The translations under genes were made by a program, and so were the position numbers. A stretch of 64,000 nt of DNA from Gigaspora rosea (lineage: Eukaryota; Glomeromycota; Glomeromycetes; Diversisporales; Gigasporaceae), in the NCBI GenBank assembly GCA_003550325.1, contig QKWP01000048.1, positions 237,060 through 301,059 on the forward strand, in the 5' to 3' direction. Each line of letters starts with the position of its first letter. Position 1 is the stretch's first letter. Below are positions 38,971-52,100 of this stretch, one piece after another. The notes under the pieces are model-generated. The model saw only the letters and a program-made list of their open reading frames with translations, was not told the origin of the DNA and did no database searches.

Positions 38971-39446
38971 TTAAAAAATTTGTTATTTGGAACGTGTCCA
39001 TTAAATGAAAGTCACATGATCGGCATATGTCTGTAGATTCAGAAATTCTATTGACAGTGCTGCAAAACTTGATTTTAAAATTTCTATACAGTTATAGATG
39101 GCGGTGAAATTACTTTTCTTAATGAAAATCTTTTGTTGAAATTGTTGAAATTATTTGATGTTAAAATTGGTGAAATTGGTGAAATTAATTTTTTACTATT
39201 AAAAATTAATTTAAATTATATAAAATATTAATTAAAACTAAATTCAATCAAATACAATACTTGTTTTATAATTAATTTATAAAAATATTAAAAATGTTGA
39301 AATGTTTGTTGAAATTATTGTTGAAATTAAGAAGTTAAAATGAATTTCAACTATATATACAGTACATTTTTGACGAAGAACCTACGGACAGTTCTTAAGG
39401 GCAGTGCAGATCTTAGGCTTACGTTAGGATTGGTTAATTTTAGCAT

Positions 39447-40072
39447 TATCCCTATAAGAAAAGTGGTACGGGTTGGTGTCGGGAATGCTCGAAAAATGGC
39501 ACGGATCTTGTGGCACGCACAGGATGTTTTACGGAATGACGCGCACGGTAAAAATGGCACGAAAATTACGGCAAAGGGTGCATGTATTATCTTATCATAT
39601 GAAATGGCACGTTCAGATGACACGTATGTGTACGTTACACACGTGAGCGAAAGATCAGTAAAGGATTTTTTTTTTAAAAAAAAAGACGATATCTCATGAT
39701 TTCATTGATTTCACTGATGAAGTCTCCCTGTGTGTCTTAACAAAAAAAATTCATTACAAAATTTTACTTCATATGCAGTTAGCTTGTTCATCTTATATTG
39801 ATTACTTATGTAAATTTATGTTTAATAATTAACCCACCTCGTTATCGCGTTGGCACGTGAATTTACGTTCATTACCCGTGCCAAATCCCGTGCCGATGCG
39901 ACTAGTAAACTGCTGCAAAACCCATACCATTTACGGTCCAATTGGTACGGATATACGGTCCCATACGTTCCACGGAATCCGTACCAATTCGGAACAAATC
40001 CGGATCTTTATCCGTGCCACAAAGGCCCGTGCCTATCCGTGCCGATCTGGTCCAATTTTCTTATAGGTATAC
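39447..40072. mobile_element. Possible foldback element with ggcacg-rich arms
   Basis: The left side reads cctataagaaaagtgg then repeated ggcacg words. The right side ends with ccaattttcttatagg preceded by repeated cgtgcc words, so the ends are inverted and both arms are GC-richer than the surroundings. Pairing is imperfect. Overlapping ORFs on both strands (39340-39699 and others) follow from the unusual composition. Confidence 0.5.
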
Positions 40073-40239
40073 TAGTTCGATGTGTGGCGCTTTGCGCCCC
40101 CATCTTATTTGTTATTTTTTAAATTAAGTGTAGAATTCCGCAATAGAACCTATTCCTCCTCAATGCGGTACATACAATGGTTAAGATTAAGTTAGTATTG
40201 AAGTTATCGCGATTCTTACTTTTAAGTGAAAAAAAATTA

Positions 40240-42180
40240 AAAAAAAAATGCAAACATTTGATCCAAGTTTTCAAAGTCCATGTAATGCAAAACGAAAAAA
40301 ATAACTTTCATGGTCTAATTTAGATGCAAACATTATTCTATTAATTTACAGTGTATTTAAAAAAAAAAAAAAAAACCAATCAACTGACTGAAGTTTTCAA
40401 ATTCATGTGACGCAAAATGAAAAATCAATTTCGCATGGCCTAATTTTAGATGCGAACATAATTCTATTAATTTACAGTAAATTGAAATAAAAAAAATCTG
40501 GCCGACTGACCGAATTTTCAGATCCCATGTAATGCAAAACGAAAATCAACTTCATATCGCTTAATATTAGATGTGAACATTACAGTAAATTTAAAAAAAA
40601 AAAAAAAAAGTACCTAAGTTTTCGGATCCCATGTAATGCAAACAAAAAATTAACATCGTGAGGCCTAAACCTAATATTAATTAGTTTACAGTAAAATAAA
40701 AAACAAATAAAAAAAAAATACAAAAAAGACTGACCAACTGACCGATCCCATGTAATGTAAAACGAAAAATCAATTTCACTGTGGTCTAAAATTAGATGTG
40801 GACATTACAGTAAATTAAAAAAAAAAAAAAAAACGGAGCAACTGACCGAAGCTTTCAGATCCCATGTAATGCAAACGAAAAATTAACTTGGTGAGGTCTA
40901 AGTCTAATATTAGTTTACAGTAAAGTAAAAAATAAATAAATAAATAGAAAAAACTGACCAACTGAACGATTCCATGTAATGCAAAACAAAAAATCAATTT
41001 TACTGTGTTCTAAAATTAGACGTGAACATTACAGTAAATTATTAAAAAAAAGGTCCAACTGACCAAGTTTTCAAATCCCATGTAATGTAAACGAAAAATT
41101 AACTTCATGAGGCCTAAGCTTAATATTAGTTTACAGCAAAATAAAAATCAAATTGAAAAAAAAAACTGACCGACTGACCGATTTCATGTAATACAAAATG
41201 AAAATTTCGCTATGGTCTAATGTGGATTACAGTAAATTAATTTAAAAAAAAAAAAAAAAAACAGACCAACTGACCGAAGTTTTCAGATCCCATGTAATGC
41301 AAACGAAAAATTAATTTCGTGAGGCCTAAACCTAATATTAGTTTATAGCAAAATAAAAAACAAATTAAAAAAAAAAGATTGACCGACTAACTGATCCCAT
41401 GTAATAAAACCGAAAAATCAATTTCGTTGTGGTCTAAAATTAGATGTGACCATTACAGTAAATTATTAAAAAAAAAAAAAAAACTAACTGACCATAGTTT
41501 TCAGATCCAATGTAATGCTAAACGAAAAATCATCTTCGCGTGGCCTAATATTAGATGTGAACATTACAGTAAATTAAAAAATAAACAAAAAAAAAAAGAC
41601 TGACCGACTTACTGATCCCATGAAATGCAAAACGAAAAATCAATTTAGTTGTGGTCTAAAACTAGATGTGAACATTACAGTAAATTAAAAAAAAAAAATT
41701 CAGACCAACTAACCGAAGTTTTCAGATTTCGTGTAATGCAAACGAAAAATTAACTTAGTGAGGTTTAATATTAGTTTACAGTAAAATAAATAAACAAAAA
41801 AAAATTGGACTACCAAAGTTTTCAGATCCCATGTAAAGTAAAACGAAAAATCAACTTCGTGTGCCCTAATATTAAAGTGAACATTACAGTACATTAAAAA
41901 AAAAGCCCAACTTACCGAAGTTTTCAGATTCCATGTAATGCTAAACGAAAAAAAATCAACTTCGCGTGGCCTAATATTAGCATGCTACAGTAAATTAAAA
42001 TAAAATAAAATAATATAAAATAAAAAAAAAAAACAGACCAATTGACCGAAGTTTCAGATCTCATGTAATGCAAACGAAAAATTAACTTCGTGAGGCCTAA
42101 TAAGTTTACAGTAAATTAAATTAAAAAAAAAAAATACTGACCGACTGAAAGATTCCATGCAATGTAAAAATGAAAAATCA
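40240..42180. repeat. Satellite array, about 105-110 bp period, about 18 units
   Basis: Each unit has, in order, gaagttttcagatcccatg, taatgcaaaacgaaaaatc, aacttcg(t/c)g, gcctaatattag, ttacagtaaatt, a poly(A) run and (c)tgaccgactgac. Copies of the atgtaatgcaaa word occur about every 100-125 bp from 40281 to 42159. Units diverge moderately and the A-runs vary in length. Confidence 0.92.
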
Positions 42181-42194
42181 CTTTGCGTGGCCTA

Positions 42195-42870
42195 TATTCT
42201 TCTGAAAACAATCGCAAAAGTGGGAATCGTCATAGGATTACTAAAAATTTTTCCACAATTTAGTCACGTTTTTGGATACAGCCAATAAAAACAATCAAAA
42301 ATTAATTATAATTATATAAAATTGGTAAGTTAAACTCTGCCATGTCGTCATTATTAACCGTACGTAAAAATAATTTTTCCCACACAGTGGTCACGTTTTC
42401 CGAAGTTGACCAATCAATAATATTTAAACGTAAGCTTAGCCCATCGTCATTATCTGCTATTAACACAATGAATCGTTAAAAAAAAAAAAGACCGACTGAC
42501 AGATTCCATGCAATGTAAAAACGAAAAATCAACTTTGTGTTGTAAAAGAGAACTCCATACTTGCTCTAATATAATTTGTTATTTATAAAATTATGTACAA
42601 TAATTACAGTTTTAGAAATGAATCGTCATAAGTGACTAAAAAGTTTCCCACAATTTGATCACGTTTTTGGATGTGGCCAATAAAAACAAACCCCAACCAA
42701 ATAATAATTATATGTAGATAGATAAAAATGGTAAGTTTAACTCTGTCGTCATTATTAACCATATGTAAAAATAAGTTTTCCCACACAATGGTCATGCTTT
42801 CTGAAGTTGACCAAATAATAATGTTTAAACGTAAGCTTAGCCCGTCGTCATAAGTTTTCCCACACATTAC
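42195..42870. repeat. Duplicated block, about 260 bp x 2, separated by a satellite unit
   Basis: 42225-42470 and 42610-42855 share ordered landmarks (aatcgtcata, tcacgtttttgga, ggtaagtt, cgtcattattaacc, tttcccacaca, gaagttgacca, tttaaacgtaagcttagccc). A single satellite unit lies between them near 42490-42540. Confidence 0.85.
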
Positions 42871-42879
42871 GGTGAATTT

Positions 42880-43450
42880 GTTTTAGGTGTACAGATTACA
42901 ACAAAATGACATAAGTACACGTGTCATAGCTATCCAATCAAATTACGAATAAAAGACCAATCAGCGTGCAGGATTGAAGTCCGATTTCTTTATTGTAGTT
43001 TTTAATAATAATAATCACGTACGTACATACGTGTGAAGGGCTACACCCCAAGTTTTTTTTTTCTACTTAGGATATTTTCCACTGTTTATATCGTTACGAT
43101 AGTATCACTTCTCCTATCATTACTCATTGTTTATTAGATTCGGCACAGCCCAAATAGAATAAGAATCCGCCGGTGTGAGTCCCGAAACGTGACCCGGGAA
43201 TTCCAAATTTAGTTATACCGGAGAATTCCGAAATTAGAATGATATTAGTAATATAAATAATGATATTCTTGGTTATAAGGCCAATTCGAAGTATATTGAT
43301 GATTATAGTGATATTGACGATTACAGCGATACTAGCAATATAGATGATTCCTGCGATGTAAATAGTTGGGTTCAATAATTATAAATAAAGGTCGTATGGC
43401 CTTTTGGGAACGACAGTAATTGCTTTATTAAATAAATACGTAATATTATA
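42880..43450. other. Spacer with GAT/GAC-rich patch
   Basis: Around 43300-43360, gatgattatagtgatattgac-type words repeat. The plus-strand frame (Asp/Ser/Ile-rich) is closed just upstream by a stop, and the minus-strand ORF 43124-43375 is its complement. I do not call either a gene. Confidence 0.4.
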
Positions 43451-43649
43451 AAAAAAAGTGTCTTTTATTGTCTTTAATAAATTATATCAGTATACCCGAT
43501 ATATACTAAACTCTACGCTCGTCAAATTAATACTAAAACGCCAAACTATCCCGAAACCCTATTTCACCACTCGCCAAAATGTAACACGACTTAACCTCGA
43601 TCAAGCGATACTCGCCGAATTTCCGACCTGTCACCGGTATGAGCACATG

Positions 43650-43935
43650 TAACTGCGCACGCCAGGACCACATTCCAGTTTTTGCCCTTTGTATTTCGCT
43701 GCTAATGTTTGTTTATTGCCTTCTTCACCAAAAAATGAGCGCATACCAGTTCTTACCCTTGGCATTTCGCTGCTACTATTTGTTTATCCCTTCGCCGATA
43801 AACAATAGATTTTACACATGGTAACTCTGCCCGCTATAGTCACAATCTAGTTTTTTGCTTTGGCATTTCGTTTCCAATGTTTGTTTATTTCCCTTTCCGA
43901 CAAACAATGTATTTAGCCAGTCTTGGCATCGTTAA
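43650..43935. repeat. Diverged tandem repeat, about 95-110 bp x 3
   Basis: Three successive units contain ttccagtttttgccctttg (or related), catttcgctgctaatg, tttgtttattgcc and a caccaaaaaatg/cgataaacaatag ending. Confidence 0.65.
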
Positions 43936-44046
43936 TGCTATGGTATAGGCACATGTAATTCTGGCTCCTGCACCGAGGCAAATTCAGCTCTTTGCCAAGT
44001 AGGCTTCGAGGCATAAGAAGCCACTTCTGACTTTCGCCCAAGGTGT

Positions 44047-44620
44047 TGTGGTCATTATGAGTCAGAGACGATTCTACAGAATTAGTAGAGCAGTCTAAAA
44101 TTCATGTATTTATTAAGAGGGGAAAAAGTATATAATATCACCTTTTCCCTTCAATAAAGTTTAACTCACTTGGAGTTCGAAAACGAATAACTCAGTGAAG
44201 AGTTAGCAACTCAGTTGGTTCAACGTTGTAGAGTGATACCCTTCAAAATTAGAGTAGAAGTGTTATCGTGATCTGCTTGTGAACGAAGTCACAAGGCGGG
44301 CAATTATTGCGAGTCACCGGAAAGCAAAGAGATCGAAACACTATACTCGATAAGATCTGCTCACGTGACGTCCTGCGGCTTGTTCCGCGACCCTCATCCC
44401 ATACTGTATTACGTTGTTCATTGTTTGCATAAGAGGACGTGACTGTAGGTATAGAGGTTGGTCACGACTGTTGTGTGCGAGGAAGGGTCACACCACGAGA
44501 CGAGCAATAATAATTAGCAAACCCCCCGATAGATAATTGAATAAACTGTTATTATTATAAACCGACAACCTCCCAATAGTATAAAAGTCCAAATCCCGTG
44601 ATCAAGTGACATCATTAACG
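44047..44620. mobile_element. Possible solo LTR or LTR-element remnant
   Basis: The segment is more GC-rich than its neighbours and begins tgttgtggtcatt. Near 44128 it has tatataatat, followed about 24 bp later by caataaag, an arrangement like a TATA box and polyadenylation signal inside an LTR. I could not find the partner LTR, a primer-binding site, a target duplication or any gag/pol frame, so this is tentative. Confidence 0.3.
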
Positions 44621-44879
44621 ATCGAATCCAATTTCGTTGCAGCAAGACTCAAAGAACCTCGAGACCCGGACCAGATCAATCACGCCTTTTTCTGCTTGCC
44701 AATTCGAGGATCTAGAGTCTTGCACACTTATAGGACGTTGGTTTAGAAAGATAGTGGTGTTGTTAGTTGGATTTAGTTGTAGACCTGATTCCCACCATTT
44801 TCACAAGGGTCCGTATTATTTTACCGACAATCACTTTATAGACACCACTAAAGCATAGCGTCGTAATTCAAATTGTAAT

Positions 44880-45060
44880 ATGTAGTAATGTAGTAATTAT
44901 TTATTATTACAAGTAGTAATTATTATTACAAGTAGTAATTATTATTACAAGTATTAATTATTATTACAAGTAGTAATTATTATTACAAGTAGTAATTATT
45001 ATTACAAGTAGTAATTATTATTACAAGTAGTAATTATTATTACTAAATGTTGTAATTATT
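44880..45060. repeat. Minisatellite, 19-20 bp (tagtaattattattacaag)
   Basis: About eight tandem copies of tagtaattattattacaag, nearly identical. Confidence 0.92.
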
Positions 45061-45137
45061 ATTATAAATAATATTTTTGTTATATTTATAGATAATTATA
45101 ATATAATACATATTGCTAAATTTATAACAATCATATA

Positions 45138-45498
45138 CAGTCAACTCTCTCTAAGTATAAGTTAATGGGCCAGAAAAATATCTTGCAATTCCGGAGAACT
45201 TACAATTAAAGAAAACTAATTTCATATTTAATTAATTCTCTCTAAATGCAAGTTAATAAGTAAAAATAAAATCCTTGCACTTAAAAAAAAAACTGTAATT
45301 AAATAAATTAATTTAATTGGTTAATAAAATATCTTGCAATTAGAGAAAATAATTTATATATGCAGGCCAAAAAAAACTTACACTTACAGAATAAAGAAAT
45401 TGCATTTATTTTATAAGTCCCAACTTGGGCCATCACTATTTTATTGCATTTAGAGGGAACTTGCACTTAGAGGATGTGCACTTAGAGGGAGTTGACTG
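45138..45498. mobile_element. pogo/Tc1-mariner-like MITE, 361 bp
   Basis: The left end is CAGTCAACTCTCTCTAAGT and the right end is the inverse of CAGTCAACTCCCTCTAAGTG. TA dinucleotides flank both ends (45136-45137, 45499-45500). The interior repeats cttgcaatt/acttgcact and cttagag words, as if the TIR were partly reiterated. A CAGT terminus with TA duplication is typical of pogo-like elements. No transposase. Confidence 0.85.
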
Positions 45499-45569
45499 TA
45501 CGTAGCCAATAAATTATAATAATATATATAGTTATTGAATGCATAGCAGACAATAATGCATATTTTATA

Positions 45570-45805
45570 CTAAATTATAACAATCATATAGTGAATAAAC
45601 TCGCATTTAACTATAATATACTACATTTATACTTTTTAGCAATAATATATCGAATAGGCCTGCGTTAAATATTATTTATAATATAATAAAGTATTTTATA
45701 CTAAATTATAACAATCATATTAACTATAATATACTACATTTATACTTTTTAGCAATAATAGCGAATAGGCCTGCATTAACTATTATTTATAATATAATAA
45801 AGGGT
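45570..45805. repeat. Tandem duplication, about 125 bp x 2
   Basis: The order tactaaattataacaatcat, actataatatactacattta, tactttttagcaataata, gaataggcctgc, tattatttataatataat occurs twice back to back. Confidence 0.88.
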
Positions 45806-45964
45806 TAAAATATCAACTGAGAACTTGCATAAAACATCTGGTTCAGGAACCAACCTGTATCGGTATTTCTGAATAACATGCTTAGAATTAGACACAGGTT
45901 AGCGCAGTAATTGTTTTTTTACAACTAATAACATATTATATTATCATTATGTTATAATATATGA

Positions 45965-46145
45965 AGTAATGTTACCACATGTAGTAAAGATTACAAGATG
46001 TAATAAAGATTACTACATTACTACATGTAGTAAAGATTACGGCATGTAGTAATATTTACTACATGTAGTAATCTTTACTACATGTAGTAATATTACTACA
46101 TGTAGTAATCTTTTACCACATGTAATAATTATTACTACAATTATG
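45965..46145. repeat. Palindromic tactacatgtagta array
   Basis: About seven copies of acatgtagta(a) in direct and inverted orientation, alternating with aagatt/aatctt spacers. Each core, tactacatgtagta, is self-complementary. Confidence 0.88.
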
Positions 46146-46226
46146 GTTTCAAAAAGTCTTGTAAAAATATATGTAGTAAATATAATTGTAGTAATTAGCT
46201 AATTACGGCGACATGTTTTAGACATA

Positions 46227-46450
46227 CACCGACAAGTTCATTTTACCGACAGTTCATTTCACCGAAGCTCATTTTGCCGCCAACTTTAACCCTAATTCTA
46301 CCCTGACCCTAACGACAATGACCAGAATTACTTTGTCGGTGAAATGAGCTTCGATGAAATAAACTGTCTGTAAAATGAACTTGTCGATGAATAATTTGTC
46401 GGTGAAATGGGGTGTCTATGAAGTGATTGTCAGTGAAATGATTGCCACCC
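46227..46450. mobile_element. Foldback with telomere-like loop
   Basis: Left arm: cgacaagttcattttaccga, then cagttcatttcaccgaagct. Right arm (to about 46398): the inverse, with tgaaatgagcttcgatg, aactgtctgtaaaatgaac and ttgtcgatg. The loop contains taaccctaattctaccctg and accctaacg. A further degenerate run of tcggtgaaatg-like words continues to about 46450. Confidence 0.8.
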
Positions 46451-46454
46451 TTTT

Positions 46455-47825
46455 CTTTTCATGTCGTAGGGTTATGATGCGACATAATTTACGATTTTTA
46501 CTATATGAAATCGCATAATCTGACTTTCATGCAACATGTGAACAAAAAATTGATTGATTAAATAAGTAAACCGGGTTGTGCATGCGACTTTAATCACCTG
46601 ACCTGTCGTACTTTTTTGAATTTTGACTAATTAACTTGCTATTAAACCATACTTTACGCACTTCGTATTTAGAGATATTACTATATAATATACTATCATG
46701 ACTATGGAAGAAATCGCATTTCAAGATAGGATAAAAATTCGGCCTGCCATGCGGATTAAATAAAGCATACGTTACATTATAAAAAAAATGACCATAGAAT
46801 TGAGGCGTGAAAAATTAAAGTAATTTTTTTCTTTGCATAATCTTTTACGAATTTGTTATTTACTTAATAGCGATAAAGAAAGAATTATATTTGTCAACAA
46901 AAGTCTGAGTTATTAAATCAGAACACACAAAATTAAGAAAATCGAGTTTACTCAGCAATGCAGATTTTTTACGTTACACAACTGCAAATCAATTTATCAG
47001 TTAAATTTATCGGATTGTATTAATTCACGATATTTTAGATATTTTAAAATGTATCAACTTATTATATAGACATGCAACCGGCCTGAAATTTTTAACAGCT
47101 ATTTATATAAAGTCAAAGAATAAAGTTATGTTTTTATTTTTTATATTAATATGTGGGTTTTGAACATTCACTTTTGAAAGTTCATTAATTAGGACGAAAA
47201 AAATTATATTAAACAAATTAGAAATTTAACGAAATCAAACATAGCTACTTTGATACAGTTCTGACGAACAGTTTTCAATTAAAAAAAAAAATTAGAAAAA
47301 TAAGTGCTATATTTATGTGATACCTTTAGAATTATGCGCTTTTCTTTATAATTAAGTAAAGTAAAATTACATTCGATCATTTATTCTAATTTTCTGATAA
47401 AAATTTGATTATATAATGAAATAATCAATATAGTCGACATAGTTTGATTAATTAGTCCGTGTAACATTCAATGCTTTATGCATCAATCAGATTCAAGATT
47501 TTGCCTTCGATTTATTCTCCATAAAACAATATGTAATAGAAGTATAAATAAGGAAAAAGGGATAACTATAGATAGTAACAAGAAATAACTATGCATGGTA
47601 ATAACATAGGTGAGTATAGAGATACAAAATAGGAAAGGGACGAACGATATAATAATAATAGTGATTAGGTGGGACAATGAAAGGACAATTGGAAATTGAT
47701 AATTGTGTAAGGGATAATGATAATTATAAAAATGATGTGATATTAGTAGTGATTATTTCAGAGTTTTTGATCATCAATTTTTGTCCTATCTGATGATAGA
47801 TAACAAATATGCAAATTAAAATAAT
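46455..47825. other. AT-rich spacer, no gene recognised
   Basis: No ORF with coding character; the 64-codon minus-strand ORF at 47483-47677 is hydrophobic but has no support. No RNA gene was seen. Confidence 0.45.
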
Positions 47826-47831
47826 GGTATT

Positions 47832-48305
47832 GTTGTACGTGGAAACGGGATTTAAGTGGATTCGGAATTTATACATAAAACCCATTTTGGGGTTGATTTT
47901 ATCATATGTACCCTAATCCTAACCCTAATTTAGCTAGGTCTTTCCACGTAAATTCCATTCCCATCTCATATATATATTAAATGACAGTACAAACACTATA
48001 TAAGTAATTTGATAACGAAAGTTTATTTTCAAATTTAAATCCAAATGCATTATTTCTCTACAATTTCTAAAAGGTGGTTTTTTTATAACCGATAATAAAT
48101 AATTTTTTTTAACAAACAATTTCTATAACTGATATAAAATAAATTATACCCGTTGATACTGTAGTAGGTGGGAATGGAATTTAAGTGGATTTGGAATTTC
48201 CTAGTTAAATTAGGGTTAGGGTGTACATATGATAAAATCAGACCCAAAATGGAGGTTTTATTTATATATTTCGAATCCATTTAAATTCCGTTTCCACGTA
48301 CAACA
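47832..48305. mobile_element. Large foldback element, about 140-bp arms
   Basis: The left arm (47832-47970) contains gttgtacgtggaaacgg, atttaagtggattcgg, attttatcatatgta, ccctaatcctaaccctaa and ttccattcccatc. The right arm (48163-48305) is its inverse (gggaatggaatttaagtgg, ttagggttagggtgtacata, ccgtttccacgtacaac). The loop is about 190 bp. Each arm has a short CCCTAA-type tract at the same place. Confidence 0.85.
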
Positions 48306-48309
48306 TATA

Positions 48310-49157
48310 TATAAAAGGCTAAAATGGACCGTTTGCAAAACCAAGAAAAAATGCAAAAGTTCAAGAAAACGAATGTTTAAATCTGGGTTGTAGTATTAAT
48401 TTAAAATGATCGAGGCAAATTATTATGTATGTATGTATATATATAACTTTCAACTTTTCTTATAGGCTCCAACACTAATATGTACTGGTACGAAATACTT
48501 ATTTCACAGAGATTTCTTTTTTGGCCTGTATCACTCGTTTAAGTTTTTCCATACGTACTTCTATTTAATGTTAAGTAACTCACGATCCACATTAAAGGTT
48601 TCACATGCAGCGCATAAATCAATTTGTTTTAATCTCTCCTTAAATGCTTTAATCTGTGTACTACTCGTGCTAAACATTGATTCGTGACACTTATACATTA
48701 CGTATAACATTATCGCGTGAATAAGGGCCGTACTTTTTATACATCGTAAGATTTATTGTAATGACAACTGTCTAAAATTTATATGCGATTCGAAATTAGG
48801 AAGAGCGCTTGTCATAATTTCAATACTTAATTGAAGTTCAATAAAGAGCACATATTTTGAGTTTTATTACGCAAGATTTCACGCGCGCAATACAATTTTT
48901 TGTAATACATATGTACAGTACATAGATTTATTATGCAGATCATGCACGTATAAAGGACAAATTCCCACATGATTTATTAATGCATAAAAGTCATATTTGG
49001 ACCGAATTTAATTATTTGCTAAGAAAAAATTATATATATACCCTTTAATTAATATGTATAGTTATAAATAAATATAAATTCATCTCTTAATCATTTTTTA
49101 TTTAAATGACTTAAAAAAACTCTCATTTGTAGTTTTTCCGTTCATTTTTTAGTTTAT
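48310..49157 (+). promoter_or_regulatory. 5' flank of histidine kinase copy 4
   Basis: It is homologous to the flanks of copies 1 and 2. The last 60 bp (ctcatttgtagtttttccgt, then ttagtttatatg) are almost identical to copy 2, supporting the ATG at 49158. The promoter presumably lies here but its core elements cannot be fixed. Confidence 0.55.
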
Positions 49158-52100
49158 ATGTCGTTACCTAAGAATAATAAACAAAACTTTATTAATACAG
49201 TCTATAATTATGACTGGTCATCAACTTCGCTTGGCACTATGGATTCATGGGATCCTGCTTTCAAAAATGCTGTGGTAATTTGCTGAATTTACTCTTATGC
49301 CACGCAAAGTTGATTTTTCGTTTTGCATTACATGGATTTCAAAAAATTCCGGACGGACGGGTAATAAAAAACGAAAAATCAACTTTGCGTGCCTTATGTT
49401 TTTTTTTTTATGCATCGACTTTTTTTAATTAATAAAAACCAACCGTATATCAATTTCAGACTTTATGCCTTCAAACTGCATTTCCCGCCGTTATATATGC
49501 CGGTCCTGGTTGGGTACAAATATATAACGAAGGTAAATCAATTTTTTTAAAATTCAATAATTTTGTCGATTGATTAAATTTAAATAATCATTCTATTCAT
49601 TATATAGCATACGAATCAGTATTAATGACGAAACAAAATGGTTAATTAGATAATTTCATATATTTATAATATACTTTATCAATTTCGTCAAGTTTAACCT
49701 CTTTACTTTTTTAAATTAAACAGCACAAGGAAAACCATTTAAAGAAGTTTGGCCTGAAATATATGAGCAAAGCGCTGCACTATTCGAAATGTAAGGGGCT
49801 AAATAATTTTGAATCTTATTAGCTGATATTGAGATTGGCTGAAGTTATTTTCAGGGTGTTCAGAGTCTCTTTGAAGTGTAAATCCGTTTTGCTCTCTTTA
49901 GTTTGTCAGCGAATATATAAACATAAATCCAAACTTTACCCTTAAATTTAAATGAGCACTTTTGCAGTAACAATAATTTCAATGAAATTTTTCATTTGTA
50001 ATATTTAAAAAAAAATTTTTTTAATATATGTAGTGTAACAACGACTGGCAAAGGCCTCTTTAGGGAGGATGAATTATACTTATTAGAACGTGACGGATAT
50101 ATTGAAGAGGCGTATTTTAATTATACATGTAGTCCTATCTTTATATCTGATGGTTCTGCTTATGGTACGTTTTGTTTAGTACAAGAAACTACTCCAAAAG
50201 TTTTGAATGCCAGGAGATTAAAAATACTTGGAGAATTTGGTCGTAGAATTACTGGTTAGTAAATAGTACTACTGTATAAAAATATAACTTATCATATGTC
50301 AATACATGCTTATATTGATTTAATATTTTTCTTAAAGAGGTTGAATCTTTAGAAAGTGCCTGTCATATTATAACAAAAATACTGGGAGATAATAATGTCG
50401 ATATTCCTTATGCAATGATTTACTTGGTCAATCGTAAATTAAATACTGCTTCTGAATCTCTGATTGCTCGCCTAATTACTACAACCTTTGATTATGACTG
50501 TAAAAGTGGTTGGCTTTTTCCTGATAATTTACCTGAAACCCCTGAAATAATTGATTTAACTAAAGATGTTGATAAGAACTATAATACATTAATTGAATTA
50601 AAAAGAGAAGCTGCAACTTATTCGTTTTTAAAATGTGATTCTTGGCCAATAAACCTTTTAATAAAGGATGGTGATCATATAAAAGTTCTTTTAGATGATG
50701 GATCTCAAGCTGTACTCTTATTGACAAAAATTTCTCTTTGTGACGACCAAGTTTTATCTGCTATATTGATTTGTGGTATTAATCGACGTCGTACGCTCGA
50801 TGAAAAATATATGGAATTTTTAAAAGTATGCAAAAATTTCTCATGATTAACTTTTTATTTATTAAAAAAATGCTTACTTATAAATGACATTCATTATGTT
50901 ATAATTTGTTAGCTCATTACAAATCAAATGAATAGATGTTTGTTACGTGCAAGATCAATTGAGGAGGAAAAGAAACGTTCTAAATTATTGACTGAATTAA
51001 ATCACCAGAAAGTGTTATTTTTTCAAGGGATTAGTCATGAATTAAAAAGTATTGATTTATAATAAAGTAATTTTTTTAAATATGTCACATAAATGGCTAA
51101 ACATTTTCACTTTACCATGCCAGCTCCGTTAACTTTAATGCTTTCACCACTTGATGACATAATTAATGCTTGTCCACAAGAAGCGCCAATAATGACATAT
51201 TTTCAAATTATACGACGTAATGCTCATCGATTGCTTAAGCTTATTAATACTCTATTACAAGTAGGTTATATATTAAGTACAAATAATAAAATACGCTTAG
51301 TTATCAAAAACTATTATATTAAGTAGTATTCACTTTTTATTACTTACTTTTATGCAGTTTTCAAATATAGAATCTGAAAAATTAGATGCGTGTTATCGTG
51401 AAACCAATATAGTTGAACTTACTCAAGAATTAGTTTCTGATTTTAAAAGTATGGCCGAAACATTAGGTTTAGATTATGCTATTGATATTCCATTAGCTGA
51501 TGAATTTAATCAAGTTGTGGGAGATAAGGTTTATTTAGATCATGATATGTATGAAACAATTGTATTTAATCTTTGTAAGTATTTTTTGCCAAAATATGTG
51601 GTTAACCTAATTTTTTCAAATCATATAAAGTTTATTATACTAAGTTTATTTTGTTTGTTAAAAGGTTCGAATGCGCTAAAGCATACTTGGAATGGAAGTG
51701 TAACTATTCGTTTATATGTTGACTACAAAGATAAGAACAAGATGATAGTTCTTGAAATATCAGATACAGGTTAATAAATATTCTTTTAATTAAATAACCA
51801 TTATTACTACTATTATTATATTATTATTAATATTTCTTTTTAATTTAGGTGTTGGCATCCCAGAATTAGCCCTTCCAAATATATTCCAACGCTTTTATCG
51901 TGTAGAATCTCAAAGTTCACGTAGCCATGAAGGTACTGGGATAGGACTCGCTCTCGTAAAAGAACTTGTTACATTTCATGGTGGTGATATCACTGTAACT
52001 TCAGTAGTAAATAAAGGAACGACGTTTAAATGTTGGTTTCCAATAGGATGTGACCACTTACCAACAGATAAAATTCAACGTAATAACGTTGAAAATCCAA

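Noticed and set aside
39340-40127. Overlapping 60-119 codon ORFs on both strands
   Set aside because: They overlap each other in several frames inside a GC-richer inverted repeat; there is no domain and no conservation in the paralogous spacers.
43124-43375. 83-codon minus-strand ORF with hydrophobic repeats
   Set aside because: It is the complement of a GAT-rich short repeat; the plus frame is closed by a stop immediately upstream, so neither reads as a gene.
44047-44620. Complete LTR retrotransposon
   Set aside because: No second LTR, primer-binding site or gag/pol frame nearby; kept only as a low-confidence LTR-like remnant.
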